Shown here piece after piece: positions 1-7,625 of a stretch of 12,689 bases of DNA (position 1 is its first letter; each line of letters starts with the position of its first letter). The notes under the pieces are model-generated. The model made no database searches and was not told the DNA's origin. It saw only the letters and a program-made list of their open reading frames with translations. Both the position numbers and the translations under genes were made by a program. Source of the DNA: an uncultured Planctomycetaceae bacterium (GTDB lineage Bacteria; Planctomycetota; Planctomycetia; Pirellulales; UBA1268); the NCBI GenBank assembly GCA_903949225.1, contig CAJAYZ010000832.1, positions 1-12,689 on the forward strand, in the 5' to 3' direction.

Positions 1-882
1 ATGACCAGCGCGAAACTCCCCTTCGTGAAGATGCACGGACTCGGCAACGACTACGTTTACATCGACGGTTTTTCCGTCGCCGTGCCGTCCGATCCGCCGG
101 CCCTCGCACGACGAATCTCGGATCGGCATCGGGGCGTCGGCGGCGATGGGCTGATCCTCGTCGAGCCCTCGGACGTGGCGGCCGCACGGATGCGAATGTT
201 CAATGCCGATGGAAGTGAATCGGAGATGTGTGGCAACGGCGTGCGGTGTGTCTCCCATCTCGTCGTGTCACGCGGTTACGCGCCGGCTGGTCCGGTGCGG
301 ATCGAGACTGGCCGGGGCGTGCTCGATCTTGTCGTCGATCCGACCGGCCGACGCTCGTCGCGCGTCCGCGTCGACATGGGGGAGCCGATCCTCACCCCCG
401 CACAAATCCCGGTCGATCATCCGGGGGAGCGGGTCGTCGAGTTGCCCTGCTCTGCGCTGCCCCACGCGGAAGCGTGGTGGGAAGCCGCCGGCTTCGATCC
501 GCGGATGACATGCGTGTCGATGGGGAATCCCCATGTCATCTTCTGGTGCCGTGACGTCGCCGCGGTGCCCCTCGGCGAGTTCGGTCCGCGGATCGAGACC
601 GACAGGCTCTTTCCGGCGCGAGTCAACGTCCATGTCGTCGAGGTTCTCGACCGGAGGCGCGTGCGGATGCGCACCTGGGAGCGTGGCAGCGGGATCACCC
701 AGGCCTGCGGTACCGGGGCCTCGGCGGTGTGCGTGGCGGGTGTTCTCTGCGGCAGAACCGGCGAACGGATCCGGGCCGAACTGCCGGGGGGCGAACTGGA
801 GCTCGAGTGGGCGGGGCAGGGGCCTGTCTTCATGACCGGCCCTGCGGAGGAGGTGTTCGAGGGGGTGTGGTACGAAGATTGA
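1..882 (+). CDS. dapF: Diaminopimelate epimerase
   Basis: This cytoplasmic, cofactor-independent enzyme converts LL-diaminopimelate to meso-diaminopimelate, the last shared step toward lysine and the peptidoglycan cross-linking residue. The 293-aa product has the normal length. It opens with the family signature KMHGLGNDYVY (10-20). Both catalytic cysteines are in standard context: C77 in NADGSESEMCGNG and C236 in TQACGTGASA. The substrate-binding segments GVGGDG (45-50) and SMGNPHVIF (173-181) are also intact, so the enzyme should be active. The window begins exactly at the ATG, so the promoter and ribosome binding site cannot be seen. The next gene starts 107 bp downstream on the same strand and could be cotranscribed. 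A meso-DAP enzyme fits a planctomycete that keeps peptidoglycan synthesis. Confidence 0.97.
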   Translation: MTSAKLPFVKMHGLGNDYVYIDGFSVAVPSDPPALARRISDRHRGVGGDGLILVEPSDVAAARMRMFNADGSESEMCGNGVRCVSHLVVSRGYAPAGPVRIETGRGVLDLVVDPTGRRSSRVRVDMGEPILTPAQIPVDHPGERVVELPCSALPHAEAWWEAAGFDPRMTCVSMGNPHVIFWCRDVAAVPLGEFGPRIETDRLFPARVNVHVVEVLDRRRVRMRTWERGSGITQACGTGASAVCVAGVLCGRTGERIRAELPGGELELEWAGQGPVFMTGPAEEVFEGVWYED

Positions 883-989
883 CGTCGGACCGGACGGGAC
901 GCCGACAAACAGGGGCGTGGGCAGGATCATGAGCACGGGACGCGGCGGAGCACGCGGCCCTCGAGGGACATCAGGAAGGGATTCCGAGC

Positions 990-1802
990 GTGAAGATCAC
1001 CTCGCCATTGGCCGTCGGTGCCGCGTCGCTGGCAGCTGCTGCGGTCATCGGTCGTTGGATGGGGACCCTCGACTACCGGGTCGACTTCGCTGATCCGACG
1101 GTCGATCCGGTCCATCCCGATTACCGGGGGGCGAAAATCTACGTCTTTTGGCACGAGGGGATCCTCCTCCCCCTCCATCTCCGCGGGCATTCGAACATCT
1201 CGATGCTCCTCTCGCGCCACTGGGATGCCAACATCCTCGAACGGGTGGCGCGGATGATGGGATTCGGCACGGTCCGTGGCAGTTCGTTCCACGGCGGCTC
1301 GGCGGCGCTGCGGGAACTGGTCTCGCGGGCCCGCAGCGGCAATCTCACGATCACTCCCGACGGGCCGCGCGGGCCCCGACGTCGGCTGGCGCCGGGCTGC
1401 GTGTTTCTCGCCAGCACACTCGGCATCCCGATCGTGGCGATGGGGCTGGGGTATGACCGCCCATGGCGATTGAACACCTGGGACCGCTTTGCCGTGCCCC
1501 GGCCTTGGTCGCACGCCCGGGCGGTTGTCAGCCGGGCGATCCATGTTCCGCCGGCGCTCGATCGCGACGGGATCGAACGACACCGATCGGGCGTGGAACG
1601 TCTCCTCGTGCGCTTGTCCGACGACGCCGAGGCTTGGGCCCGCTCGGGGCGGAGTCGTGAAGGGGACCGCGTCGTGCGCCCGGAGCCCTCGAGGGTCGCT
1701 GGTTGGGCCGCAGCGATGACGGGGCCGCGGGGCGTGGAGGTCGACGAGGAACTCGACCGCGTTCTCCCCGCCGAAGCGGTCGTCGCGAGTGCTGCGGCCT
1801 GA
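990..1802 (+). CDS. DUF374-type lysophospholipid acyltransferase family protein
   Basis: This is probably a membrane-associated acyltransferase acting on a lipid or lipid A-like acceptor; the true substrate of the DUF374 family is uncertain. The 270-aa protein has a short hydrophobic N-terminus (about 5-20). The core motifs follow: VFWHEGILLPL (52-62) with the presumed catalytic H55, SRHWDANI (75-82), MGFGTVRGSS (90-99) with HGGSAALREL (101-110), and TPDGPRGPRR (122-131). The last resembles the glycerol-acyl binding box. Length suits the family, with an extra C-terminal tail of about 50 residues rich in Arg and Glu. The start is GTG at 990, chosen because AGGAAGGG (973-980) lies 9 nt upstream and there is no suitable in-frame ATG. 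It lies between dapF and dnaA, and neither neighbour clarifies its role. Confidence 0.85.
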   Translation: MKITSPLAVGAASLAAAAVIGRWMGTLDYRVDFADPTVDPVHPDYRGAKIYVFWHEGILLPLHLRGHSNISMLLSRHWDANILERVARMMGFGTVRGSSFHGGSAALRELVSRARSGNLTITPDGPRGPRRRLAPGCVFLASTLGIPIVAMGLGYDRPWRLNTWDRFAVPRPWSHARAVVSRAIHVPPALDRDGIERHRSGVERLLVRLSDDAEAWARSGRSREGDRVVRPEPSRVAGWAAAMTGPRGVEVDEELDRVLPAEAVVASAAA

Positions 1803-1936
1803 GCCGGTGGCGCGTCGCGTGCCGGATGTGACGGGGGCCTTCTGCTCCCCGCAAGACACTTTGCGCATGGCAGCCAGATGCGTGTCTCCCGGGCGCCGAG
1901 AGCGCCGGTGAAGGGCTGCCAGTGCGGTGCATGCGC

Positions 1937-1961
1937 GGTTTGACAGCATGGTTTGACAGCA
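1937..1961 (+). repeat. Two direct 12-bp repeats at the dnaA -35 region
   Basis: GGTTTGACAGCA occurs perfectly at 1937-1948 and again at 1950-1961, a 13-bp period. Each copy contains a TTGACA hexamer, and the second serves as the -35 box of the dnaA promoter. Tandem sites at this position could be an operator for a regulator of dnaA or simply a duplicated -35 element. The sequence does not tell which. Confidence 0.75.
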
Positions 1962-1980
1962 GTGCTTGCACCCCTATACT
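1953..1980 (+). promoter_or_regulatory. Sigma70-type promoter of dnaA
   Basis: A perfect -35 TTGACA (1953-1958) is followed after 16 bp by TATACT (1975-1980), one base from the -10 consensus. Transcription should begin near 1987, giving a 5' UTR of about 26 nt before the ATG at 2013. This is the best promoter match in the window. It also helps choose the dnaA start, because a frame opening at TTG 1953 would begin inside the -35 box. Confidence 0.65.
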
Positions 1981-2012
1981 CGCGCCGACGTTGTCACGAA
2001 GGCGTTCCAAGG

Positions 2013-3641
2013 ATGGATGCAGAAAACCACTCCAATTCATTGCGCGGGCGAACTTCCGGACGGGCGAGGCCGCCGAGGAAGGAACGCGCGGCGGGCGCGG
2101 TGGATCCCAGCGAAGCGGTCGCCGTCGCGATCCGTGCGGCGTTCCGTTCGCGGATCGGTGAGGACCGGCACGATGTCTGGTTCGGCGAAAGCTTTCAGGT
2201 GGTGGCCGAGCGCGTCGGCGACGGCGAGCGGTTGGTGACCGTGCTCGCCGGGAGTGCCTTCACGCACGACTGGCTCCAGCGGACATTCCGGGACGACTTC
2301 GTCGCCGCCGTCGAGCATGTTCTGGGGCGATCGGGTGGTCCGACCCGCGTGGTTTGGAATCCGCTGGTGGCCGGAACTGATGCTGCTGACGGGATCGTTC
2401 CTCTGCCAGAGGCGCAGGTTGCCGGGAGCGGGGCCGCGACCGACGGTGAGGCCCCGGCCGGCCCAAGGCCCTCTGCCGTTGCGGATGCAAGCCGGGGCAA
2501 CGGCAAGCGATCGGTGTCGGTGCCTCGGGGGCAGTCCGCGAGGGGGCCAACCGCGGGTGCTGGTGATCCGGGGCAGGGCATTGCCCGCCCGACTTCCTCG
2601 GTCCGCCCCTCCCTGACGCTCGAGCAATATGTGGTCGGGCTGGGGAATCGGATGGCCCACGCGGCGGCGGCGCTGGCCGCCGAGCAGCCCGGAGCGATGT
2701 CGCCGCTGGTCATTCACGGCCCGAGCGGCGCCGGCAAGACCCATCTGCTCGAGGGCATTTGTCGGCGGATGCGCGAGCGCAATCCCCGCTCTTCGGCGGT
2801 GATGCTTTCGGCGGAACAGTTCACGACGACGTTTCTGGAGTCGCTCCACGGTCGCCGTGGCCTGCCCGGATTCCGTCGCTCCCTCCGGGCCGCAGATCTC
2901 CTCGTCATCGACGACATTCAGTTCCTCATCGGGAAGAAAGCCACGATCTCGGAACTGCTCCACACCATCGAGGCGCTGCAACGCGCCGGAAAGCAGGTGG
3001 TGTTCGCCAGTGATCGGGACGTCGAATCGCTTGCGGAACTCGGGGCCGATCTCCAGGCGCGGCTGCGCGGCGGCATGTGTGCCCGGATCCTGCCGCCCGA
3101 CGAAGCGACCCGTGCCGGGATCGTCGAATCGCTCGCTGCTCGCCGTAGCCTGTCGATTCCCGCGGACGTCGTGGCCTTTGTTGCCGCGCGGATGACGCGC
3201 AACACCCGTGAACTCGCCGGGGCTGTCAATCGTCTCGAGGCCACCAGCCACATGCTCGGGATTCCGGTTACCCTCGACATGGCCGAAGAGTGTCTCGCCG
3301 AACTGGTCCGCTCGAGTTCGCGGGCCGTCCGGCTCGCCGACATCGAGCGCGCCGTCTGCTCGGCGCTCGGTGTCGATCCAGGCAGCCTCCAATCTTCCTG
3401 TCGTGTCCGCCGCGTCAACCAACCGCGGATGCTGGCGATGTTCCTGGCCCGGAAACACACGCCGGCGGCGTTGTCCGAAATCGGCGCCTATTTCGGTCGC
3501 CGCAGTCATTCGACCGTGATCTCCGCGCAGCGCACCGTCGATGGCTGGATCGCGTCGGGCAGCCGGCTGACGCTGGCCGATGCCGAGTGGGGAGTCGAGG
3601 AGGCGATCCGGCGCGTCGAGGAGTCGCTCCGGGTCGGCTGA
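2013..3641 (+). CDS. dnaA: Chromosomal replication initiator protein DnaA
   Basis: This is the AAA+ initiator that binds and opens the replication origin. The 542-aa protein has all four domains. Domain I (about 33-106) has the WLQRTFRDDF helix. Domain II (about 110-198) is a long Pro/Gly/Ala-rich linker. The AAA+ core (about 200-435) has Walker A GPSGAGKT (236-243), Walker B LLVIDD (296-301), sensor 1 ASDRD (332-336), a probable arginine finger R350 in QARLRGGM, and sensor 2 NTRELAGAVNRLEA (397-410). Domain IV (about 440-512) ends with GRRSHSTVISAQRTV. The ATG at 2013 is the first start downstream of the predicted transcription start and has GAAGG (1998-2002) 10 nt upstream. dnaN is not adjacent. 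Positions that contact DnaA boxes in E. coli are partly changed (see findings). Confidence 0.95.
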   Translation: MDAENHSNSLRGRTSGRARPPRKERAAGAVDPSEAVAVAIRAAFRSRIGEDRHDVWFGESFQVVAERVGDGERLVTVLAGSAFTHDWLQRTFRDDFVAAVEHVLGRSGGPTRVVWNPLVAGTDAADGIVPLPEAQVAGSGAATDGEAPAGPRPSAVADASRGNGKRSVSVPRGQSARGPTAGAGDPGQGIARPTSSVRPSLTLEQYVVGLGNRMAHAAAALAAEQPGAMSPLVIHGPSGAGKTHLLEGICRRMRERNPRSSAVMLSAEQFTTTFLESLHGRRGLPGFRRSLRAADLLVIDDIQFLIGKKATISELLHTIEALQRAGKQVVFASDRDVESLAELGADLQARLRGGMCARILPPDEATRAGIVESLAARRSLSIPADVVAFVAARMTRNTRELAGAVNRLEATSHMLGIPVTLDMAEECLAELVRSSSRAVRLADIERAVCSALGVDPGSLQSSCRVRRVNQPRMLAMFLARKHTPAALSEIGAYFGRRSHSTVISAQRTVDGWIASGSRLTLADAEWGVEEAIRRVEESLRVG

Positions 3642-3718
3642 CGCGGTTGTTTCGGGCGGCCTAGTGCGAAAGGGCAACGGCGCGGCATCCTGCCGTCACC
3701 GGCCTCCGCTTGGGGCGT
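3642..3718. terminator. Convergent junction with a weak hairpin
   Basis: dnaA and the minus-strand hypothetical gene end 77 bp apart, so a bidirectional terminator is expected here. The only candidate I see is a small hairpin, CGGCA (3683-3687) TCC TGCCG (3691-3695). It can be extended by one G·U pair on the plus strand and has no adjacent T-run. An alternative pairing is ACGGC (3677-3681) with GCCGT (3692-3696). It is a weak candidate only. Confidence 0.25.
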
Positions 3719-4618
3719 TCACTCCGTCGCTGGTGCCGACGGAACATCCTCGGGAGCGGCTTCTGAGATGAGCCGCTCCTCGAGCGTCGATCGGTAGCGG
3801 ACGCTCGATTCCTGTCCGCTGAAGCCGACGACGCGACGGTCGATGCCGGTCGAACGGCGAATGACCCGTCCGGAGGGGATGTCGAACTCGATGTCGCCGT
3901 TCCAGATCCGTTCGAGCAGCCGCGATTCGAGTCGCGGGTCGTCGATCGGCGTCAGGACGGTCGTGTCGATGCTGATGAGGGCCACGTTGTCCCGCACCGA
4001 CTCCAGCCGGTAGCGGAGCCGCGTGCGGACGGCCCGACGCGGGCCCCCGGGAACCTCCACGACCACCTCCTGGGGGACGCTCCACTCCGCCCCGATCTCC
4101 ACCTCGCCATCGGGGAGGGGCACGACCATCAGATCGCCGGACGCGGACGGCGGGGTCGGTTGCAGATCGATGCGGGAGATCACCCGCCCGGCGCGATCGA
4201 TGACGACGCGGGAGAGTGGCACACCGAGGCTGCCGCGCACCGTCTCGTAGCCGGGCGGGGCCTGGTCGCCGTCGTCGCTGTTCCACCGCACCTCGCCGCG
4301 ATCGCTAATCCGGGAGGTCATGGCCACGTGATCGACGGAGTGCTCGATCGTGGCCCTTCCCTCGGCATCGACCGATACGACGCGCCAGCGTTTCCTGGAA
4401 TCGGTGGCGGTATCGGTCGATTGCGTCGTGCCGGAGATCGTCGTCTCGGTGCGGGCCCGGTGGGACACCGTCATCGCCACCGTCTCGTCCGGGAGGAAGC
4501 GATACTCGAGCGTCACCGGGGGAGGGGCAACATCCACTCCACCCGCCATGCCTCCGCTGGCCGCGACGAGGAGCGGGAGAAAGCCACCGATCAGATCGCG
4601 GCGCGTGGGGAGATTCAT
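3719..4618 (-). CDS. Secreted protein of unknown function, possible Tat substrate
   Basis: I do not recognise this gene with confidence. The 299-aa product begins MNLPTRRDLIGGFLPLLVAA, a signal peptide with a twin-arginine pair (R6, R7) before a hydrophobic stretch (about 9-27), so Tat export is plausible. The mature part looks like beta-rich segments with no Cys or obvious catalytic motif. Its opening LEYRFLPDETVAMTVSHRAR and an EIGAEWSVP segment recall DUF6263-like planctomycete proteins, a weak impression only. The ATG at 4618 is preferred because GAGG (4628-4625) lies 6 nt upstream. A GTG at 4630 overlapping the nadK stop would add four residues. Only 8 nt separate the nadK stop from the ATG, so translational coupling is likely. 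It is the last gene of the minus-strand block. Confidence 0.7.
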   Translation of the reverse strand: MNLPTRRDLIGGFLPLLVAASGGMAGGVDVAPPPVTLEYRFLPDETVAMTVSHRARTETTISGTTQSTDTATDSRKRWRVVSVDAEGRATIEHSVDHVAMTSRISDRGEVRWNSDDGDQAPPGYETVRGSLGVPLSRVVIDRAGRVISRIDLQPTPPSASGDLMVVPLPDGEVEIGAEWSVPQEVVVEVPGGPRRAVRTRLRYRLESVRDNVALISIDTTVLTPIDDPRLESRLLERIWNGDIEFDIPSGRVIRRSTGIDRRVVGFSGQESSVRYRSTLEERLISEAAPEDVPSAPATE

Positions 4619-4626
4619 CGGAAGCC

Positions 4627-5568
4627 TCACTCAGGGGTGGAGGGTGGCCTGGCCGGCGGCGTCCCTGCGCCGCGCAGGCCACCGCCCCAATGGAGTTTCT
4701 CACGCAGCGTGCGGTAGTAGCCGTGGTTTCGTGTCTCGACGAGGGTAAACCTCGGCTCCGCCCGCCGGACACGCAGTCGGTCTCCGGGGAGGAGCGGGGC
4801 GAACACGTGACCGTCGACAACGCAGGCCGAGCCTACGTTTGGGCGCGGCACCGACACCTCGTACCGGCGGGTGGCGGAATCGACGACCGTCCGATTGGTG
4901 AGCGTGTGGGGATTGAGGGGAGTGAAGACGAAGGCGTCGAGATCCTTCCGCACCAGCGGGCCTCCCGCCGACAGGCTGTAGGCGGTGGAGCCCACCGGCG
5001 TGCTGACGATCAATCCGTCGCTGCGGTAGGTCGTGGCGAGTTCCCCGTCGACATGAAGGAGGATGTCGATCATCGAGAACGGTGGACCAGCGAGGACCGA
5101 CGTCTCGTTGAGACCGAGTTGACGACGGGGGGGCTCCCCGTCGCGGAGCAGCTCGCACTCGAGCATCAGGTGATCGACCAGCCGGAATCGGCCGGCAGCG
5201 ATCTCCATCAGGACCTCGTCGACTTCGTCGCGGGAGAAATCGGCGAGGAATCCCAGATGTCCGAGGTTGACCCCCATCACGGGTACCTGGCCATATCCCA
5301 TCCAACGCGCCGTGCGGAGGATCGTGCCGTCCCCGCCGAGGACGATCACCAGATCGATCTTGTCTGGATCGGGAGCTTGGGTATGGAAACCACCCTCCCC
5401 CCAATCTCCCTCCGGCGCCGGCCGGTGGATCACGGAGTGGCCATGGCGTTGCAGCGATGCTCCGACTCGTTCGGCCACCTCGCCCACGCCGGGCAGCCCG
5501 GCAGGGGCCACGATGGCCACATGGAGGTGGTCCGGTGTCGATGAACGAAGGCGCTGCGAGGGGGGCAT
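4627..5568 (-). CDS. nadK: NAD kinase
   Basis: This cytoplasmic enzyme phosphorylates NAD to NADP using ATP or polyphosphate. The 313-aa product has the family motifs in order: LVIVLGGDGT (73-82) with the GGDGT phosphate-binding loop, VPVMGVNLGHLGFLAD (95-110), LNETSV (153-158) with the NE pair, and DGLIVSTPVGSTAYSLSAGGP (184-204). It ends with YYRTLREKLHWGG (284-296), the usual C-terminal signature, followed by a short Pro-rich tail. The ATG at 5568 has GGAG 6 nt upstream. A longer TTG start at 5598 is possible but has no clear ribosome binding site. The gene begins 74 nt after the dxs stop, and its TGA almost touches the next gene. In this operon it could supply NADP(H) for isoprenoid synthesis, which is inferred from position. 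Confidence 0.95.
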   Translation of the reverse strand: MPPSQRLRSSTPDHLHVAIVAPAGLPGVGEVAERVGASLQRHGHSVIHRPAPEGDWGEGGFHTQAPDPDKIDLVIVLGGDGTILRTARWMGYGQVPVMGVNLGHLGFLADFSRDEVDEVLMEIAAGRFRLVDHLMLECELLRDGEPPRRQLGLNETSVLAGPPFSMIDILLHVDGELATTYRSDGLIVSTPVGSTAYSLSAGGPLVRKDLDAFVFTPLNPHTLTNRTVVDSATRRYEVSVPRPNVGSACVVDGHVFAPLLPGDRLRVRRAEPRFTLVETRNHGYYRTLREKLHWGGGLRGAGTPPARPPSTPE

Positions 5569-5642
5569 GAGAGGCTCCGGCCGGGCGACGGCGCTCAAGT
5601 CGAAGGACGTCGGCGTCAGGAATGTCCGGGGCCGTGGGGAAC

Positions 5643-7595
5643 TCAGCGACGGGCTGCGTCGACGGCTGCTCCTGCCATCGGTTGGGCTTCCCTGCTACTG
5701 AGTCTCCGGGCGGCGGCGGCGATGCCATCGACGTCGAGGCCGAGCTCGCCGAGCAGTTCACCCCGCTCGCCATGCTCGACGAACCGGTCGGGGAGCCCCA
5801 TGCGAAGGATGGGGCCGGACACCAGTCGGGCATCATTGACCGCCTCGAGGACCGCCGAACCGAACCCGGTGGGGAGAGCATTCTCCTCGATCGTGATCGT
5901 CCAGGGACTGGCCTCGATCAATTCCAGGATCGTCGGATCGAGGGGCTTCACGAATCGGGCGTTGTCGACCGACACATCGATCCCCTCGAGGGCAAGTCGG
6001 CTGGCTGCCGCCAAGGTCGCACCGAGCAGGGTGCCGCAGGCAACCAGCAGACCGTCGGGACCGCGACGGAGTATCTCGCTGCGGCCCCGTTCGATCGGTG
6101 CCCGGGGCCCGGGGTGGTTGTCGACGCTGGCCTTGGGATAGCGGATCGCCACCGGACCGGGCTGCTGGAGCGCCCAGTCGAGCATCGCGACGAGGTCGTG
6201 CTCGTCGCCCGGTGCGAGGACGGTCATGTTGGGGAACAGCCGCATGTACCCGAGATCGTAGGAGCCGTGGTGGGTCGGGCCGTCGGGGCCGGTGAGCCCT
6301 GCCCGGTCGAGCATGAAGGTGACCGGGAGATTCTGCAGCGCCACCTCCTGGAAAATCTGGTCGAACGACCGCTGGAGGAAGGTGCTGTAGATGTCGACGA
6401 TCGGCCGACAACCGGCCTTGGCTTGTCCGGCGGCAAACGCCACGGCGTGCGACTCGCAGATGCCCACGTCGAAGAGCCGGTCTGGGAATTCCTCCCGCAC
6501 CGGTTCGAGCTTGTTCCCCTGGCACATCGCGGCGGTGATCACCGTGACGCGGGGATCGCGCCGCAGGCAGGCGCCGATCGCGGCGCTGGCGACGTCGGTG
6601 TAGGCCCGGGCAGACGACTTCTTGATCGACACGATGCAGTCGTCGTCGTCGCGTTCGAAGGGGGCCGGCGTGTGGAAGAACACCGGATCGGCCTCGGCCG
6701 GCTTGAACCCGTGCCCCTTCTCGGTGAGCACGTGGAGCAGCACCGGGCCGTCGGCGTCCTTGACGAGTTCCAGATAGCGAATCAGGTTTGCCAGCGAGTG
6801 GCCTTCGACCGGGCCGAAGTAGCGGACGCCCATCGACTCAAACAGCATCCCGCCATGGAGCGAAGCCTTGAGCGAATCCTTGACGCTGTGGAGCATCCGC
6901 TCCATCGATTCGCCCACCACCGGCATCCCCTTGATCATCCCGCCCGCTTGGTTCTTGAGGCCTCGATACCAGGGATTCTCGCGGGCGACGTCGAGGTACT
7001 CGGCGAGGGCACCGACGCGTGGGCAGATCGACATCTTGTTGTCGTTGAGGATCACCAACAGCCGCTTCTTGAGAAAGCCGGCGTTGTTGAGGGCCTCGAA
7101 GACGATTCCGGACGGGAGGGCACCGTCCCCGATGACGGCCACACTCCGCCGATCGTCCTCGCCGGCGAGGCTGTCGCCGCTGGCGAGCCCGAGTGCCGTT
7201 GACAGGCTGCAGCCGGCGTGGCCGGTCATGAACAGGTCGTAGGGGCTTTCTTCGGGATTGGGGTAACCCATCAGCCCGCCACGAGTGCGGATCGTCCCGA
7301 AGCTGGCGAACCGGCCGGTGATCAGCTTGTGGGGATAGATCTGGTGGCCGGTGTCCCAGATCAGCCGGTCGCGACTGAAGTCGAAGACGCGGTGGAGGGC
7401 CAGGCAGAGTTCGACCACGCCGAGGTTGGAGGCGAAGTGAGCCGTCCGGGTGGCAGCCACCTCGGTGAGCGAGCGGCGCATCTCCCCGGCGAGTTGTTCG
7501 AGTTGCTCGATCGACAGCCCGGCAAGGTCGCGGGGGGAGAGGATCGAAGGCAGGATGTCGGGCATGGTTTGGGGCGATCCTCGGGGCGATTCCAT
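5643..7595 (-). CDS. dxs: 1-deoxy-D-xylulose-5-phosphate synthase
   Basis: This thiamine diphosphate enzyme condenses pyruvate and glyceraldehyde 3-phosphate to DXP, the entry step of the MEP isoprenoid pathway. The 650-aa product has the normal length. Visible motifs are TAHFASNLG (51-59, H53 equivalent to E. coli H49), WDTGHQIYPHK (80-90), the cofactor motif GDGAL (156-160) to NDN (184-186), TEKGHGFKPAE (291-301), E381 equivalent to catalytic E370, STFLQRSFDQ (404-413) with R409, GPDGPTHHG (436-444) with D438 and H442, and LPDRFVEHG (601-609). Two familiar segments differ: GHAGCSLS replaces GHSSTSIS and ICESHAV replaces IAEQHAV, while the catalytic Glu and His are kept. ATG 7595 and ATG 7565 are both possible starts, and neither has a strong ribosome binding site. 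ispA ends 30 nt upstream. Confidence 0.95.
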   Translation of the reverse strand: MESPRGSPQTMPDILPSILSPRDLAGLSIEQLEQLAGEMRRSLTEVAATRTAHFASNLGVVELCLALHRVFDFSRDRLIWDTGHQIYPHKLITGRFASFGTIRTRGGLMGYPNPEESPYDLFMTGHAGCSLSTALGLASGDSLAGEDDRRSVAVIGDGALPSGIVFEALNNAGFLKKRLLVILNDNKMSICPRVGALAEYLDVARENPWYRGLKNQAGGMIKGMPVVGESMERMLHSVKDSLKASLHGGMLFESMGVRYFGPVEGHSLANLIRYLELVKDADGPVLLHVLTEKGHGFKPAEADPVFFHTPAPFERDDDDCIVSIKKSSARAYTDVASAAIGACLRRDPRVTVITAAMCQGNKLEPVREEFPDRLFDVGICESHAVAFAAGQAKAGCRPIVDIYSTFLQRSFDQIFQEVALQNLPVTFMLDRAGLTGPDGPTHHGSYDLGYMRLFPNMTVLAPGDEHDLVAMLDWALQQPGPVAIRYPKASVDNHPGPRAPIERGRSEILRRGPDGLLVACGTLLGATLAAASRLALEGIDVSVDNARFVKPLDPTILELIEASPWTITIEENALPTGFGSAVLEAVNDARLVSGPILRMGLPDRFVEHGERGELLGELGLDVDGIAAAARRLSSREAQPMAGAAVDAARR

Positions 7596-7625
7596 TCGTG
7601 GAGCCGAAGGGAGCTGTGGTCGGCG

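Larger units (their letters stand above)
1803..2012 (+). promoter_or_regulatory. dnaA upstream region with nested inverted repeat
   Basis: This is the 210-bp gap before dnaA. It holds the dnaA promoter (listed separately) and, upstream of it, an 8-bp inverted repeat TGGCAGCC (1868-1875) / GGCTGCCA (1914-1921). That repeat encloses a smaller GGCGC (1892-1896) / GCGCC (1902-1906) hairpin. No T-run follows either one, so a classical terminator for the upstream acyltransferase gene is not supported. I found no TTATCCACA-like DnaA box and no AT-rich unwinding element, so nothing here marks a replication origin. Confidence 0.4.

Noticed and set aside
1892..1906. GGCGC-GCGCC hairpin as a terminator of the acyltransferase gene
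   Set aside because: The stem is short and no T-run follows.
1953..2012. TTG start giving DnaA 20 more residues
   Set aside because: The TTG is the first half of the -35 hexamer of the predicted promoter, upstream of the expected transcription start.
1803..2012. Replication origin next to dnaA
   Set aside because: No DnaA-box cluster or AT-rich unwinding stretch is visible, and dnaN is not adjacent.
2037..3677. Long minus-strand open frame opposite dnaA
   Set aside because: DnaA is unambiguous on the plus strand. The opposite frame has no motif and no ribosome binding site I could place.
5622..7202. Long plus-strand open frame opposite dxs
   Set aside because: Dxs on the minus strand is unambiguous. 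The opposite frame has shadow-like His/Asp/Arg composition and no recognisable domain.
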